DNA of 64,000 bases from Streptomyces sp. NBC_00691 (lineage in GTDB: Bacteria > Actinomycetota > Actinomycetes > Streptomycetales > Streptomycetaceae), in assembly GCF_036226665.1 (NCBI RefSeq), contig NZ_CP109007.1:7936001-8000000 (forward strand), written 5' to 3'. Each line of letters begins with the position of its first letter. Within the stretch, counting starts at the first letter, position 1. Position numbers and translations under genes: made by a program. A model generated the notes under the pieces. That model saw only the letters and a program-made list of their open reading frames with translations, had not been told where the DNA came from and made no database searches. This document shows, piece after piece, positions 8,820 through 17,504 of this stretch.

Positions 8820-8996
8820 GCTCCGCCTCTCCTGTCACGGTGTGCCCTGGCGGCACGTCGGAGACATGATGGGGGAGGGGAGCTTAAAGGTATACAGCCG
8901 TGCGGTAATTAGTGGATTAACATCCCTGGGCGCCCTGGATCCTTGGGGTTCAGGGCCGTAGATTGGTTCAGCTGCATACCAATGAACGTCGAAGGT

Positions 8997-9818
8997 TCAG
9001 ACGGTGAGGACCTTCACTCCGGCCTCGGTGAGCTGGGCGACCGTCTCCGCGTCGATGCCCGTGTCGGTCACGAGCAGATCGATCCGGTCCAGACCACAGA
9101 TCCGCGCGAAGGCCCTGCGGCCCATCTTCGAGGAGTCGGTCACCACGACGACCCGGCTCGCCCGCTCCGCGAAGAGCCGGCTGATGCTCGCCTCGTCCTC
9201 CTGGTGCGCCATCACGCCGAGCCCGGCGTCGACACCGTCGACCCCGAGCACGACCACGTCGAGCACGACCTCGTTGAGCACCCCGACCGTGAGGGGGCCG
9301 ACCAGTTCGTATGTCTGGGGGCGTGCGACGCCACCGGTGGTGACGATCTTGATCTGTGGGCGCACCGCGAGCTCGCCCGCGATGTTGAGCGCGTTGGTGA
9401 CCACGGTCAGCGCGGGTCCGGAGCTCGCTGTTCCCGCCGTTCCGGCCGTCCCCGCGGTGTCGGCCCGACCGCTCGCGAACCGCAGGGCGAGGGCGCGCGC
9501 CACCTCCGTCGTCGTCGTGCCGCCGTTGAGCCCGACGACCTCGCCGGGCGCGATCAGGTCGGCGGTCGCCTCGGCGATCCGCCGCTTCTCCGCGGCGTGC
9601 CGCGTCGACTTGTACCGCAGCGGCAGCTCGTAGGAGACGCCGTGCGCGACCGCCCCGCCCCGTGTCCGTATCAACAGTTGCTGCTCGGCGAGCTCGTCGA
9701 GGTCCCGGCGGATGGTGGCGGCCGAGACGTCCAATGCGGTCGCCGCCTCCTCGACCTCCAGCTTCCCCGAGGCGGCGAGTAGTTCAAGGAGCGTGTTCCA
9801 CCGCTCGTGCTTGGACAT
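8997..9818 (-). CDS. DeoR/GlpR-family transcriptional repressor (AgaR-like)
   Basis: 273 aa. The N-terminal winged helix reads LLELLAASGKLEVEEAATALDVSAATIRRDLDEL (residues ~11-44), and a DeoR sugar-sensor domain follows. VGLNGGTTTTEVARAL is the phosphosugar-binding loop, with GVDGVDAGLGV and VVVTDSSKMGRRAF further on. A low-complexity insert of repeated Thr-Ala-Gly units sits near residue 120. The gene is divergent from a sugar isomerase and an aldolase, so it most likely represses that operon and itself through the inverted repeats at 9887-9926 and is released by a phosphorylated sugar. GGGAGGG precedes the ATG. Confidence 0.9.
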   Translation of the reverse strand: MSKHERWNTLLELLAASGKLEVEEAATALDVSAATIRRDLDELAEQQLLIRTRGGAVAHGVSYELPLRYKSTRHAAEKRRIAEATADLIAPGEVVGLNGGTTTTEVARALALRFASGRADTAGTAGTAGTASSGPALTVVTNALNIAGELAVRPQIKIVTTGGVARPQTYELVGPLTVGVLNEVVLDVVVLGVDGVDAGLGVMAHQEDEASISRLFAERASRVVVVTDSSKMGRRAFARICGLDRIDLLVTDTGIDAETVAQLTEAGVKVLTV

Positions 9819-9886
9819 GGGTCCCTCCCTCGGGCTCGTGCGCGCGTCCGATTCTATCCGCCGACGGGCGCGGGACCTGGAAAGCT

Positions 9887-9926
9887 GATGCTTGTTTCTG
9901 CTTGAATAGCATCGACTTCAAGCATC
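9887..9926. promoter_or_regulatory. Inverted-repeat operator between the DeoR repressor and the isomerase/aldolase operon
   Basis: Two nested perfect inverted repeats. GATGCTTG (9887-9894) pairs with CAAGCATC (9919-9926), and TGCTTGAA (9899-9906) pairs with TTCAAGCA (9917-9924). The half-site TGCTTG/CAAGCA therefore occurs three times in 40 bases, and a further GCATC lies between. The position between divergent genes suggests the DeoR protein's binding site; binding itself is inferred. Confidence 0.65.
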
Positions 9927-9966
9927 TTCCATCATTTCAGTGCACGCTTCTTGCAAGGAGACCGGC

Positions 9967-10890
9967 ATGAGTACCACCCGTACCGCCGTGGAGATCGCGT
10001 CCCAGCCGACGACCTGGCGTCAGGCTGCCCGCACGCTGCCCCAGCACACCTCCGCGCTGCCCCGCCGCGGTGAGCGGGTCGCGGTGATCGGCTGCGGCAC
10101 CTCCTGGTTCATGGCTCTGGCCTACGCCGAGCTGCGCGAGTCCGGCGGCCACGGGGAGACCGACGCCTTCGCCGCCTCCGAGTTCCCCTACGGACGTGGC
10201 TACGACCGGGTCGTGGCCATCACCCGCTCCGGCACCACCAGCGAGGTGCTGGCCGTGCTGTCCCGGCTGCGGGGAACGATCCCCACGGGAGCGATCACGG
10301 CCGATCCCACGACCCCGGTCATGGACCTCGCCGACGAGGTCGCCGTCCTGGACTTCGCCGACGAGGAGTCGGTGGTCCAGACCCGCTTCGCGACCACGGC
10401 GCTCGCCCTCTTCCGCGCGCACCTGGAGGCCGAGGACGCTCTGCCCGAGGGGGTGGCCACCCTCGAGGAGGCCGCGAAGGACGCCGAACTGGCCCTCGCC
10501 TCTCCGCTCGCCGAGGACGTCCGGGGGGCGGAGCAGTTCACCTTCCTCGGCATGGGCTGGACCTACGGCCTCGCCCTGGAGGCCGGTCTGAAGATGCGCG
10601 AGGCCGCGGGCGCGTGGACCGAGGCATACCCGGCGATGGAGTACCGCCACGGCCCCATCAGCATCACCGGACCCGGCCGGGTCACCTGGGGCTTCGGCAC
10701 GCTGCCGGCCGGACTCGCGGACGAGGTCCGCAAGGTGGGCGGCACCCTCGCCGAGAGCGACCTCGACCCGCTCGCCGACCTGATCCGGGCCCAGCGGCTC
10801 GCGGTGGCCGTCGCCGAGGCCCAGGGCCTGAACCCGGACACCCCGCGGAACCTGACCCGCTCCGTCGTCCTCACCGACGCCCAGGCCTGA
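9967..10890 (+). CDS. SIS-domain sugar isomerase/deaminase, AgaS-like
   Basis: 307 aa with two SIS folds. The first contains RVAVIGCGTSWFMALAYAEL and VVAITRSGTTSEVLAVL (Ser/Thr phosphate-binding loops). The second contains FTFLGMGWTYGLALEAGLKMREAAG and the glutamate/histidine segment MEYRHGPISI, typical of the GlmS-C/AgaS group that isomerises or deaminates amino-sugar phosphates. AAGGAG at 9955-9960 precedes ATG 9967. It lies 111 bases upstream of a class II aldolase in the same direction, and a DeoR repressor is divergent. The likely pathway is catabolism of a hexosamine (for example galactosamine) phosphate; the exact substrate is not readable. Confidence 0.8.
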   Translation: MSTTRTAVEIASQPTTWRQAARTLPQHTSALPRRGERVAVIGCGTSWFMALAYAELRESGGHGETDAFAASEFPYGRGYDRVVAITRSGTTSEVLAVLSRLRGTIPTGAITADPTTPVMDLADEVAVLDFADEESVVQTRFATTALALFRAHLEAEDALPEGVATLEEAAKDAELALASPLAEDVRGAEQFTFLGMGWTYGLALEAGLKMREAAGAWTEAYPAMEYRHGPISITGPGRVTWGFGTLPAGLADEVRKVGGTLAESDLDPLADLIRAQRLAVAVAEAQGLNPDTPRNLTRSVVLTDAQA

Positions 10891-11001
10891 GCCCCCGCGC
10901 GGGCCCGGCAGCCGCCCGGGCCCCCCGCCGCGGCGGTGAAGCCCGCTCCCGCGGCCCCCGACCCGCCCCACACCCGTTCACACCCCCGGAGAAGGACCAC
11001 C

Positions 11002-11838
11002 ATGCCGTTGACGCCGACCGATGAGATCGTCCGCCGCGCCCGCGCGGCGGGTACCGGTGTGGGGGCGTTCAACGTCCTCCAGCTCGAACATGCCCAGGCC
11101 ATCGTGGCCGGCTCCGAGAGCGCCGACCGCCCGGTCGTCCTGCAGATCAGCGAGAACACCGTCCGCTACCACGGCGCCCTTGAGCCGGTCGCCCTCGCGT
11201 CCCTCGCCATCGCCCGCGCGGCCAAGACCTCCGTCGCCGTCCACCTCGACCACGCCGAGAACCCCGACCTCGTCCGCGAGGCCGTCGGACTCGGCCTGGG
11301 CTCGGTCATGTTCGACGCCTCGAAGCTCCCCTACGCCGAGAACGTGGCCTCGACGCGTGAGGTCGTGGAGTACTGCCACCAGCACGGCGTCTGGGTCGAG
11401 GCCGAACTCGGCGAGGTCGGCGGCAAGGGCGGCGCCCACACCCCGGGCGTACGGACCGATCCCGACGAGGCCCGTGCCTTCGTCGCGGCCACCGGCGTCG
11501 ACGCCCTCGCGGTCGCGGTCGGCAGCTCCCACCAGATGCTGACCCGGGACGCCGTCCTCGACTTCGCCCTCATCGCGCGCCTGCGTGCCGCCGTCGACAC
11601 CCCGCTCGTCCTGCACGGCTCCTCGGGCGTGTCGGACGGGGACCTCACCGCCGCCATCGCCGCGGGCATGACCAAGGTGAACGTCTCCACCCATCTGAAC
11701 AAGGCCTTCACCCGGGCCGTCCGCACCCACCTGACCGAGCACCCCGAGGCGGTGGACCCCCGGCACTACCTGACCCCCGCGCGCACGGCCGTGGCCCGGG
11801 AGGTCGCCCACCTCCTGACGGTCCTGTCTCCCGCCTGA
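11002..11838 (+). CDS. Class II ketose-bisphosphate aldolase (fructose/tagatose-1,6-bisphosphate type)
   Basis: 278 aa (beta/alpha)8 barrel. The zinc-site motif HLDHAE (about residues 79-84), the AELGEVGGKGG loop, the second metal histidine in VLHGSSGVSD, and the phosphate-binding end KVNVSTHLN are all present. GGAGAAGG precedes ATG 11002. It splits a ketohexose bisphosphate into dihydroxyacetone phosphate and glyceraldehyde-3-phosphate. Next to an AgaS-like gene it more likely acts on tagatose-bisphosphate than in central glycolysis; this is inference from context. No dedicated 6-phosphate kinase gene is seen beside it. Confidence 0.88.
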   Translation: MPLTPTDEIVRRARAAGTGVGAFNVLQLEHAQAIVAGSESADRPVVLQISENTVRYHGALEPVALASLAIARAAKTSVAVHLDHAENPDLVREAVGLGLGSVMFDASKLPYAENVASTREVVEYCHQHGVWVEAELGEVGGKGGAHTPGVRTDPDEARAFVAATGVDALAVAVGSSHQMLTRDAVLDFALIARLRAAVDTPLVLHGSSGVSDGDLTAAIAAGMTKVNVSTHLNKAFTRAVRTHLTEHPEAVDPRHYLTPARTAVAREVAHLLTVLSPA

Positions 11839-11870
11839 GCCGGCCGCGCCGGATGCCTCCCCGCCCCCGA

Positions 11871-12752
11871 TCACGCTCCCTGGAGCGCCGCGAGGAGGCC
11901 GCGTACGGCGGGCAGGGACAGCGAGGACTTCCGTACCGCCGCGTGGATCGACCGGACCGGCTCCGGCCCGCGGACCCTGCGCACGACCACCTGCGGATGG
12001 CGGCTGCCCAGGCCCATCAGCGGGATCAGGCTGACGCCGAGGCCGGCCGCGACGAAACCCTGCGCGGTGGCGTACTCCTCGCACTCCACCGCGATGTCCG
12101 GGGCGAACCCGGCCGCCGCGCAGGCGCCGAGGACCGCGTCGAGACAGGGGCCGGGCCGCTCGCTGCCCACCCACGGCTCGCCGGCGAGTTCGGCCAGGTC
12201 GACGGCGGTACGGTGCTCGGCGAGCGGATGGCCCTTGGGCAGTACGGCGCGATAGGGGTCGTCGAGCAGATGGACCAGCCGGAGGCCGTCGCCGGCCGCG
12301 TCGGGACCGCCGCCCCGGGGCCGTACGACAAGGGTGAGGTCCGTCTCCTCGTCGGGCGGCGCGCCGTCGGCGATCCTCAGGTCGACGCGCACGCCCGGGT
12401 GTTCGGTACGGAAGCGGGCCAGGGCCGGGGCCACGAGATCCGCGCCCGCGGTGGCGAAGTAGCGGACCGAGATCCGGCCGGTGCGGCCCGCCCGCAGATC
12501 GGCGAGGGCGGTCTCGGCCTCGGCGACCTGACGGCCGATCACGGCGGCGTGCTCGGTGAGCAGCCGCCCTGCGGCGGTCGGCCGCACGCCCCGGCCGAAC
12601 CGTTCGAGCAGTGCGATGCCCGCCTCCTTCTCCAGGACGCCGATCTGCTGACTCACGGCGGACGGGGTGTAGCCGAGGTTCGCGGCGGCGGCGGTGACCG
12701 ATCCGCTGGTGACGACGGCCCGGAGCACCTGCATGCGTCTCACATCCAGCAT
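11871..12752 (-). CDS. LysR-family transcriptional regulator
   Basis: 293 aa from ATG 12752 (MLDVRRMQVLRAVVTSGS). The winged helix covers residues ~5-62 with AAAANLGYTPSAVSQQIGVLE as the recognition region, and a type 2 periplasmic-like effector domain follows, including DLRIADGAPPDEETDLTLVV and GEPWVGSERPG. No ribosome site is evident, so a leaderless message is possible. The start-to-start gap to the divergent EamA transporter is only 71 bases, the classical arrangement for LysR control of its divergent neighbour. The effector is unknown. Confidence 0.88.
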   Translation of the reverse strand: MLDVRRMQVLRAVVTSGSVTAAAANLGYTPSAVSQQIGVLEKEAGIALLERFGRGVRPTAAGRLLTEHAAVIGRQVAEAETALADLRAGRTGRISVRYFATAGADLVAPALARFRTEHPGVRVDLRIADGAPPDEETDLTLVVRPRGGGPDAAGDGLRLVHLLDDPYRAVLPKGHPLAEHRTAVDLAELAGEPWVGSERPGPCLDAVLGACAAAGFAPDIAVECEEYATAQGFVAAGLGVSLIPLMGLGSRHPQVVVRRVRGPEPVRSIHAAVRKSSLSLPAVRGLLAALQGA

Positions 12753-12823
12753 GTAGCACAGCTTAACGCTGGATGCATGATTCATCGCTTGTTCTGTTGG
12801 ATCCGGCGCGGGACGGTGAGGAC

Positions 12824-13873
12824 ATGACATCGGCGATACGTATGGGCGTGCTGGCCCTGCTCTGGGGCTCCGGCTTCCTCTGGATCAAGATCTCCCTCAA
12901 CGAGGGCCTCACCCCCGGGTGGATCACCTTCGTCCGGTGCGTGCTGGGCGCCGCGGTGCTCCTCGCGCTCGCGTACGGGGCGGGGCAGCGGCTGCCACGC
13001 GACCGGGCCACGTGGGGGCGGCTCGTCGTCGCCGCCTTCTTCTGCAACGCGCTGCCGTTCCTGCTCTTCTCGGTCGGAGAGCAGACCGTGGACAGCGGGG
13101 TCGCGGGCGTGCTCAACGCGACGACCCCGCTCTGGTCCCTCCTCATCGGCCTGGCCCTGGGCACCGAACGCCCGCTGCGCGCCGCCCGCCTGACCGGACT
13201 CGGCCTCGGCTTCGCCGGAGTGCTGCTGATCTTCGCCCCCTGGAGTCACGGCTCCGGTCTGATGAGCTGGGGCGCCCTCGCGCTGCTCGGCGCCTCCGCG
13301 AGCTACGCCGTGGCCTTCGCCTATATGGCCCGTCACCTCACCGGCCGTGGCACCGCGCCGCTGGCACTCTCCGCCGCGCAACTCCTCACCGCGACCACCC
13401 TGAGCACGCCCGCGCTCGCGACCGGCGGAACGGCGGCGGTGACCTGGACGGGCGTCCTCGCGGTCGTCGTCCTCGGGGTCTTCGCCACCGGGCTGACCTT
13501 CCACCTGAACTACCGGATGATCGCGGAAGAGGGCCCGACCGCCGCCGCCACGGTCGGCTATCTGCTCCCCGTGGTGTCCGTGACCCTGGGTGCGCTGATT
13601 CTCGACGAACCGCTGACGGCACGGGTGACTGCGGGAATGGCGGTCGTGCTGGTGGGGGTGGGGCTGACGAGGGGACGGATGCGAGCGCCCCTCAAGGCGC
13701 CCGAAGCGACGGATACGACAGAGGCGACGGATGCGACAGAGGTGACGGGCCGGCCCGGGGCGAAGCCCGCGATCGCGACGGACGGTGTGTCCCTGGTGAC
13801 CGACCCGCCTCTCGCGGCCGACCCGCCCCGGGCGGTCGCACCGACCGCCCGGAGCACCTGCGCGAGGACCTAG
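12824..13873 (+). CDS. EamA-family (DMT superfamily) transporter
   Basis: 349 aa with about ten hydrophobic helices in two EamA repeats. The first repeat starts IRMGVLALLWGSGFLWIKISL and the second has WGALALLGASASYAVAFAYMARHL. Residue patterns such as LNATTPLWSLLIG at the end of the first repeat are typical. After the last helix there is an unusual ~60-residue Thr/Ala/Asp/Pro-rich cytoplasmic tail containing a TEATDATEVTG repeat. The family exports amino acids, metabolites or drugs; the substrate is unknown. It is probably regulated by the divergent LysR protein. Its end overlaps the convergent reductase gene by 4 bases. A start 51 bases earlier is possible but would add a non-conserved leader. 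Confidence 0.85.
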   Translation: MTSAIRMGVLALLWGSGFLWIKISLNEGLTPGWITFVRCVLGAAVLLALAYGAGQRLPRDRATWGRLVVAAFFCNALPFLLFSVGEQTVDSGVAGVLNATTPLWSLLIGLALGTERPLRAARLTGLGLGFAGVLLIFAPWSHGSGLMSWGALALLGASASYAVAFAYMARHLTGRGTAPLALSAAQLLTATTLSTPALATGGTAAVTWTGVLAVVVLGVFATGLTFHLNYRMIAEEGPTAAATVGYLLPVVSVTLGALILDEPLTARVTAGMAVVLVGVGLTRGRMRAPLKAPEATDTTEATDATEVTGRPGAKPAIATDGVSLVTDPPLAADPPRAVAPTARSTCART

Positions 13874-14307
13874 CCGACCCGCTCGACCACGAAGACGGGG
13901 ATCTCGCGCTCGGCCTTGAGCTGGTAGTCGGCGTAGTCGGGGAAGGCCGCGACCGCCCGGTCCCACCAGGTCGCGCGCTCCTCACCGGTGACCTGACGGG
14001 CCTCCATGTCCCACACCTGGGTGCCGTCGCGCACCTCGACGAGGGGGAAGGCGACGAGATTGTGGTACCAGACGGGGTGCTTGACGGCCCCGCCGTTGGA
14101 CGCGACGAGCGCGTACGCCCCCTCGTGCTCGACCCGCATGAGGGGGGTCTTGCGGAGCTTGCCGCTCTTCGCGCCGCGGTTCGTGACCAGGACGACCGGC
14201 ATGCCCCGCATGGTGGTGCCCTCGGTGCCGCCGGACGACTCGTACAACTCGACCTGATCGCGTACCCACGTCGACGGGCTGGGCTCGTATTCACCTTCGA
14301 GTGGCAT
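13870..14307 (-). CDS. Deazaflavin (F420)-dependent nitroreductase, DDN family
   Basis: 145 aa, small split-barrel. PVVLVTNRGAKSGKLRKTPLMRVEHEG and YALVASNGGAVKHPVWYHNLVAFP are the F420-binding and barrel signatures of Rv3547 (Ddn)-like proteins. AAAGGGA precedes ATG 14307. The reaction is F420H2-dependent reduction of quinones or similar substrates; the natural substrate is unknown. It converges on and overlaps the EamA gene by 4 bases, so each message ends inside the other gene. Confidence 0.9.
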   Translation of the reverse strand: MPLEGEYEPSPSTWVRDQVELYESSGGTEGTTMRGMPVVLVTNRGAKSGKLRKTPLMRVEHEGAYALVASNGGAVKHPVWYHNLVAFPLVEVRDGTQVWDMEARQVTGEERATWWDRAVAAFPDYADYQLKAEREIPVFVVERVG

Positions 14308-14423
14308 GGCATCCCTTTCGTTGATCCGGCATCGCCGCCCCCTCGCCCCGGCGTTGTCAGTGCCGACTCCTAGGCTGGCTCACGACGTGACGGACAGGCG
14401 CGACACAGGGGAGAGCACACAGT

Positions 14424-15188
14424 ATGCGGGAATTGTTCCTGGTGGATCAGCAGGCGTACGTCCGATGGACGGACCTGCCGGGCGAGGGTGACGGGCCCGT
14501 GCGTGTGTTCGTCCACGGCCTCGGATGCACCTCGGCGTCGGACTTCGCCCACATCGCGGCCCACCCCGCGCTCGGCGGCGGCCGGGCGCTGCTCGTGGAT
14601 CTCCTCGGGTACGGACTGAGCGACCGGCCCGCGGACTTCGACTACCGCATGGAGTCCCAGGCGGAGGTGGTCGCCGCGGTCCTGGACCACCTCGGGCTCA
14701 CGGGCGTGGACCTCGTCGGGCACTCCATGGGCGGTGCGGTGGCGATCCATCTGACGGCGGCGCGCCCGGAGCTCGTGGCGCGGCTCGTGGTGGCGGAGCC
14801 GAACCTCTACGGGGGCGGGGGAGCGTTCAGTTCGCCGGTGGTCGCGCAGGACGAGGAGGTGTTCGTCGCGGAGGGGTTCACCCGGATGGTGGCGGACACC
14901 GACCGCGCCGACTACGCGGCCCGGCTGCGCCTCGCGGACCCCCGGGCCCTGCACCGCAGCGCGGTCGCGCTGGTCGAGGGCGGCACGCCGGCTCCCGGTG
15001 ACCTCCTCGCCGGGCTCGGGGTGCCCCGGACGTACCTCGTGGGGGAGTTGAGCCTGCCGGACGCGGACGCGGAGAAGGCGGCCGCGTTCGGCCTCCCGGT
15101 CATCGAGATCCCCGGCGCGGGACACAACCTGACGCTGGACAACCCCGACGGCTTCGCGACGGCCCTCGCCCGTGCTCTCGGGGACTGA
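14424..15188 (+). CDS. Alpha/beta-fold hydrolase
   Basis: 254 aa, no signal peptide. The oxyanion loop VFVHGLGCTSASD lies at residues ~28-40, the nucleophile elbow is GHSMGG (Ser101), and the C-terminal His lies in GAGHNLTLDNP. GGGGAG lies nine bases upstream of ATG 14424. The overall pattern is that of the broad esterase/epoxide-hydrolase group; the acid residue position is less clear because GELSLPDADAE replaces the usual G-x-x-D loop. It stands alone between a convergent reductase pair and a decayed protease. Confidence 0.83.
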   Translation: MRELFLVDQQAYVRWTDLPGEGDGPVRVFVHGLGCTSASDFAHIAAHPALGGGRALLVDLLGYGLSDRPADFDYRMESQAEVVAAVLDHLGLTGVDLVGHSMGGAVAIHLTAARPELVARLVVAEPNLYGGGGAFSSPVVAQDEEVFVAEGFTRMVADTDRADYAARLRLADPRALHRSAVALVEGGTPAPGDLLAGLGVPRTYLVGELSLPDADAEKAAAFGLPVIEIPGAGHNLTLDNPDGFATALARALGD

Positions 15189-15298
15189 CGGGACCCCGCT
15201 TACCGGCCACGACAGAAGCTGATTCGGCCACGTCAGCCGGGTTCGGCGGGGGTTCGATCGCCGGCGTATGGCAGATCCATGACAAGGTCTCAGCTTCC

Positions 15299-16097
15299 TT
15301 GAGCCACGCCCCTGGAGAGGCCAGGCTGCTGATCACGCCGGGACCGGAACCCGCCCAGGCGGCCGCCGCCGAAGGCACCGTCCTCGCTGCCGGCTCGGCC
15401 GACGCCGTGGCCGGCAGCTACATCGTCACCCTCAAGCAGGGCGCGGGCTTCAAGGCCGCCTCCGCCAAGGGGCGCCACCTGAGAGCCGCGTACGGCGGCA
15501 CCGTTCGCAAGACCTTCGGCTCGGCCGTCAACGGCTACACCGCGACCCTCGGCGAGGCGGAGGCCCGTCGACTCGCCGCCGACCCGGCCGCCGCCGTCGA
15601 GCAGAACCGGACCGTGCGGGCCGACGCGACCCAGACCAACGCCCCCTGGGGCCTGGACCGCATCGACCAGGCGAACCTGCCCCTCTCCGGCACGTACACC
15701 TACCCGGACTCCGCCGGCGGCGGAGTCACGGGGCAACTCCGGGGTCAACGCCTCCTCGTCGTCGCCCGCCCGGGTCACCGAGGCCATCACGGTCGGCGCC
15801 ACGAGCAACACCGACGCCAAGGCCGACTGGTCCAACTACGGCTCGGTCCTCCACCTCTTCGCCCCCGGTGTGTCCATCACCGCGGGCTGGAACACCAGCG
15901 ACACCGCCACCAGCACCATCTCGGGCACCTCGATGGCCACCCCGCACGTCGCCGGAGCCGCCGCGATCTACCTCGCGGGCCACCCGTCCGCGACGCCCGC
16001 CCAGGTCGCCACCGCCCTCGTCAACGGTGCGACGACGGGCAAGGTGACCACCCCGGGCAGCGGCTCCCCGAACCGGCTCCTGAGGATCGTCCCGTAG
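15299..16097 (+). pseudogene. Decayed secreted subtilisin-like (S8) protease, catalytic core deleted
   Basis: The left part (frame of 15299) encodes the inhibitor_I9 propeptide region (SYIVTLKQGAGFKAASAKG, then GLDRIDQANLPLSGTY) and stops making sense at GGGVT near 15730. The right part continues in another frame from GNSGVNASSSSPARVTEA (15732) to SGTSMATPHVAGAAA and NRLLRIVP. The middle of a normal S8 domain, including the catalytic Asp (DTG) and His (GHGTHVAG) segments, is missing. A deletion and frameshift therefore join codons before Asp directly to the oxyanion-hole Asn segment. The catalytic Ser (GTSMA) remains. No signal peptide precedes 15299, so the N-terminus is also lost. It cannot encode an active protease. 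Confidence 0.88.
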
Positions 16098-16200
16098 CCC
16101 CGAGCGGCGACAGCACCGCCCCGGAGGCAGCCGGCGCCTCCGGGACGGTGCCGTGCCCGGCCCCGCCACGGGGGACCGCATGCCTGAGAGGATCGACGAC

Positions 16201-17244
16201 ATGACCGTCCCGCTTCCCTCCGGCCCCCGGCACCCCCACCCGCACCAGGAGCCCCCCGTGCACACCCGCCTCACCCACGCCGACGTCAAGACCGCCGCCG
16301 ACCGGATCGCCGGACAGGTCCGCCCCGTCACGGTGGCCGAGGCGGAGCCGGGCGCCGAACCGTACACGCTCCACCTCGCCCTGGAACACATGCAGCACAC
16401 CGGCTCCTTCAAGGCACGCGGCGCGCAGAACTTCCTGCTCGCCCACCGGGAGGACGGCACCCTTCCCGAGGCCGGAGTCACGATCGCCTCCGGGGGCAAT
16501 GCCGGGCTCGCCTGCGCCTGGGCCGCGCTGCGGCAGGGCATCAGGGCCACCGTCTTCCTGCCGGCCACCGCCCCGAAGGTGAAGGCCGACAAGCTCGTCC
16601 GCTACGGCGCCGACGTCCGGCTCGTCGGCACCGAGTACGCCGAAGCCCTCGCGGCCTGCGAGGCGTTCGCCGCCGAGACCGGGGCGCTCGCCTCCCACGC
16701 GTACGACCATCCGCTGATCGCCGCCGGGGCAGGCACCCTGCTCGACGAGATCCACGACCGGATCCCCGACCTCGACACCGTCGTCGTCGCCGTCGGCGGG
16801 GGCGGACTCTTCGCCGGCGTCGCCACCGCCGCCCGGCACCACGGGATCCGTACCGTCGCCGTCGAGCCCGAGAACTGCCGCGCCCTCGACGCCGCGCTCC
16901 GGGCCGGGCACCCCGTCGACGTGACCGTCGACTCCGTCGCCGCCGACTCGCTCGGCGCCCGCCGGGTCTCCGCCACCGCCCTCGCGGCCGCCCGGCACGA
17001 GGATGTCCACACCGTCCTGGTCCCGGACACCGAGATCATCCGTGCCCGCCGGGCCCTGTGGGACGACCGCCGCCTCGCCGTCGAGCACGCCGCCGCCACC
17101 GCACTGGCCGCTCTCACGGCCCCGGACCCGCGGGGCGCGACCACCTACGGCTACCGTCCGGCCCCGGGCGAGAAGATCTGCGTCGTCCTCTGCGGCGCCA
17201 ACACGGACCCCGCCGACCTCACGCACACCGCGGAAGACGCGTAG
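16201..17244 (+). CDS. PLP-dependent threonine dehydratase-like / serine-threonine ammonia-lyase
   Basis: 347 aa fold-type II PLP enzyme. The PLP lysine is Lys71 in HTGSFKARGAQN, the substrate loop is IASGGNAGLACAWAA, and the phosphate-binding glycine loop is VAVGGGGLFAGVA. The last ~100 residues form the catalytic C-lobe; there is no ACT regulatory domain, so it is the short, unregulated catabolic type or a racemase relative. The family converts threonine or serine to a 2-oxo acid plus ammonia. A GTG at 16258 with AGGAG at 16247-16251 is an attractive alternative start that would remove a His/Pro-rich leader. Confidence 0.85.
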   Translation: MTVPLPSGPRHPHPHQEPPVHTRLTHADVKTAADRIAGQVRPVTVAEAEPGAEPYTLHLALEHMQHTGSFKARGAQNFLLAHREDGTLPEAGVTIASGGNAGLACAWAALRQGIRATVFLPATAPKVKADKLVRYGADVRLVGTEYAEALAACEAFAAETGALASHAYDHPLIAAGAGTLLDEIHDRIPDLDTVVVAVGGGGLFAGVATAARHHGIRTVAVEPENCRALDAALRAGHPVDVTVDSVAADSLGARRVSATALAAARHEDVHTVLVPDTEIIRARRALWDDRRLAVEHAAATALAALTAPDPRGATTYGYRPAPGEKICVVLCGANTDPADLTHTAEDA

Positions 17245-17504
17245 CACGGCCCATGGACCGCGCCCGCCCCGAAGCCGCCCTCCCCCTGACGAACGCCCGG
17301 CCCTCCGGGCCCGGCTCCAGGGGCTCCCGCACCTGAGACCACGATGTCCAGGCGGACTCGGCTCGCCGGGCGGACCCGCGTTCCTCAGGTCGGTCGCGGC
17401 CTGGGTCCGCTCGGTCACCGCCCACGTCGTGGCACCGCTCCCGGGCTGAGCGACCGGGAGGGCCGGTGGCGTGAGGTGCGCGTTCTGTGCGTCAGGATGG
17501 AGGC

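Noticed and set aside
6828..8912. A 694-codon plus-strand frame opposite phospholipase C
   Set aside because: Shadow of a gene with a Tat signal and complete phospholipase motifs.
8935..8999. Repeated GTTCA elements upstream of the phospholipase C gene, considered as a PHO box
   Set aside because: Spacing between copies is 18 bases rather than the 11-base direct-repeat period of PhoP sites, and they lie nearer the DeoR gene end than the phospholipase start.
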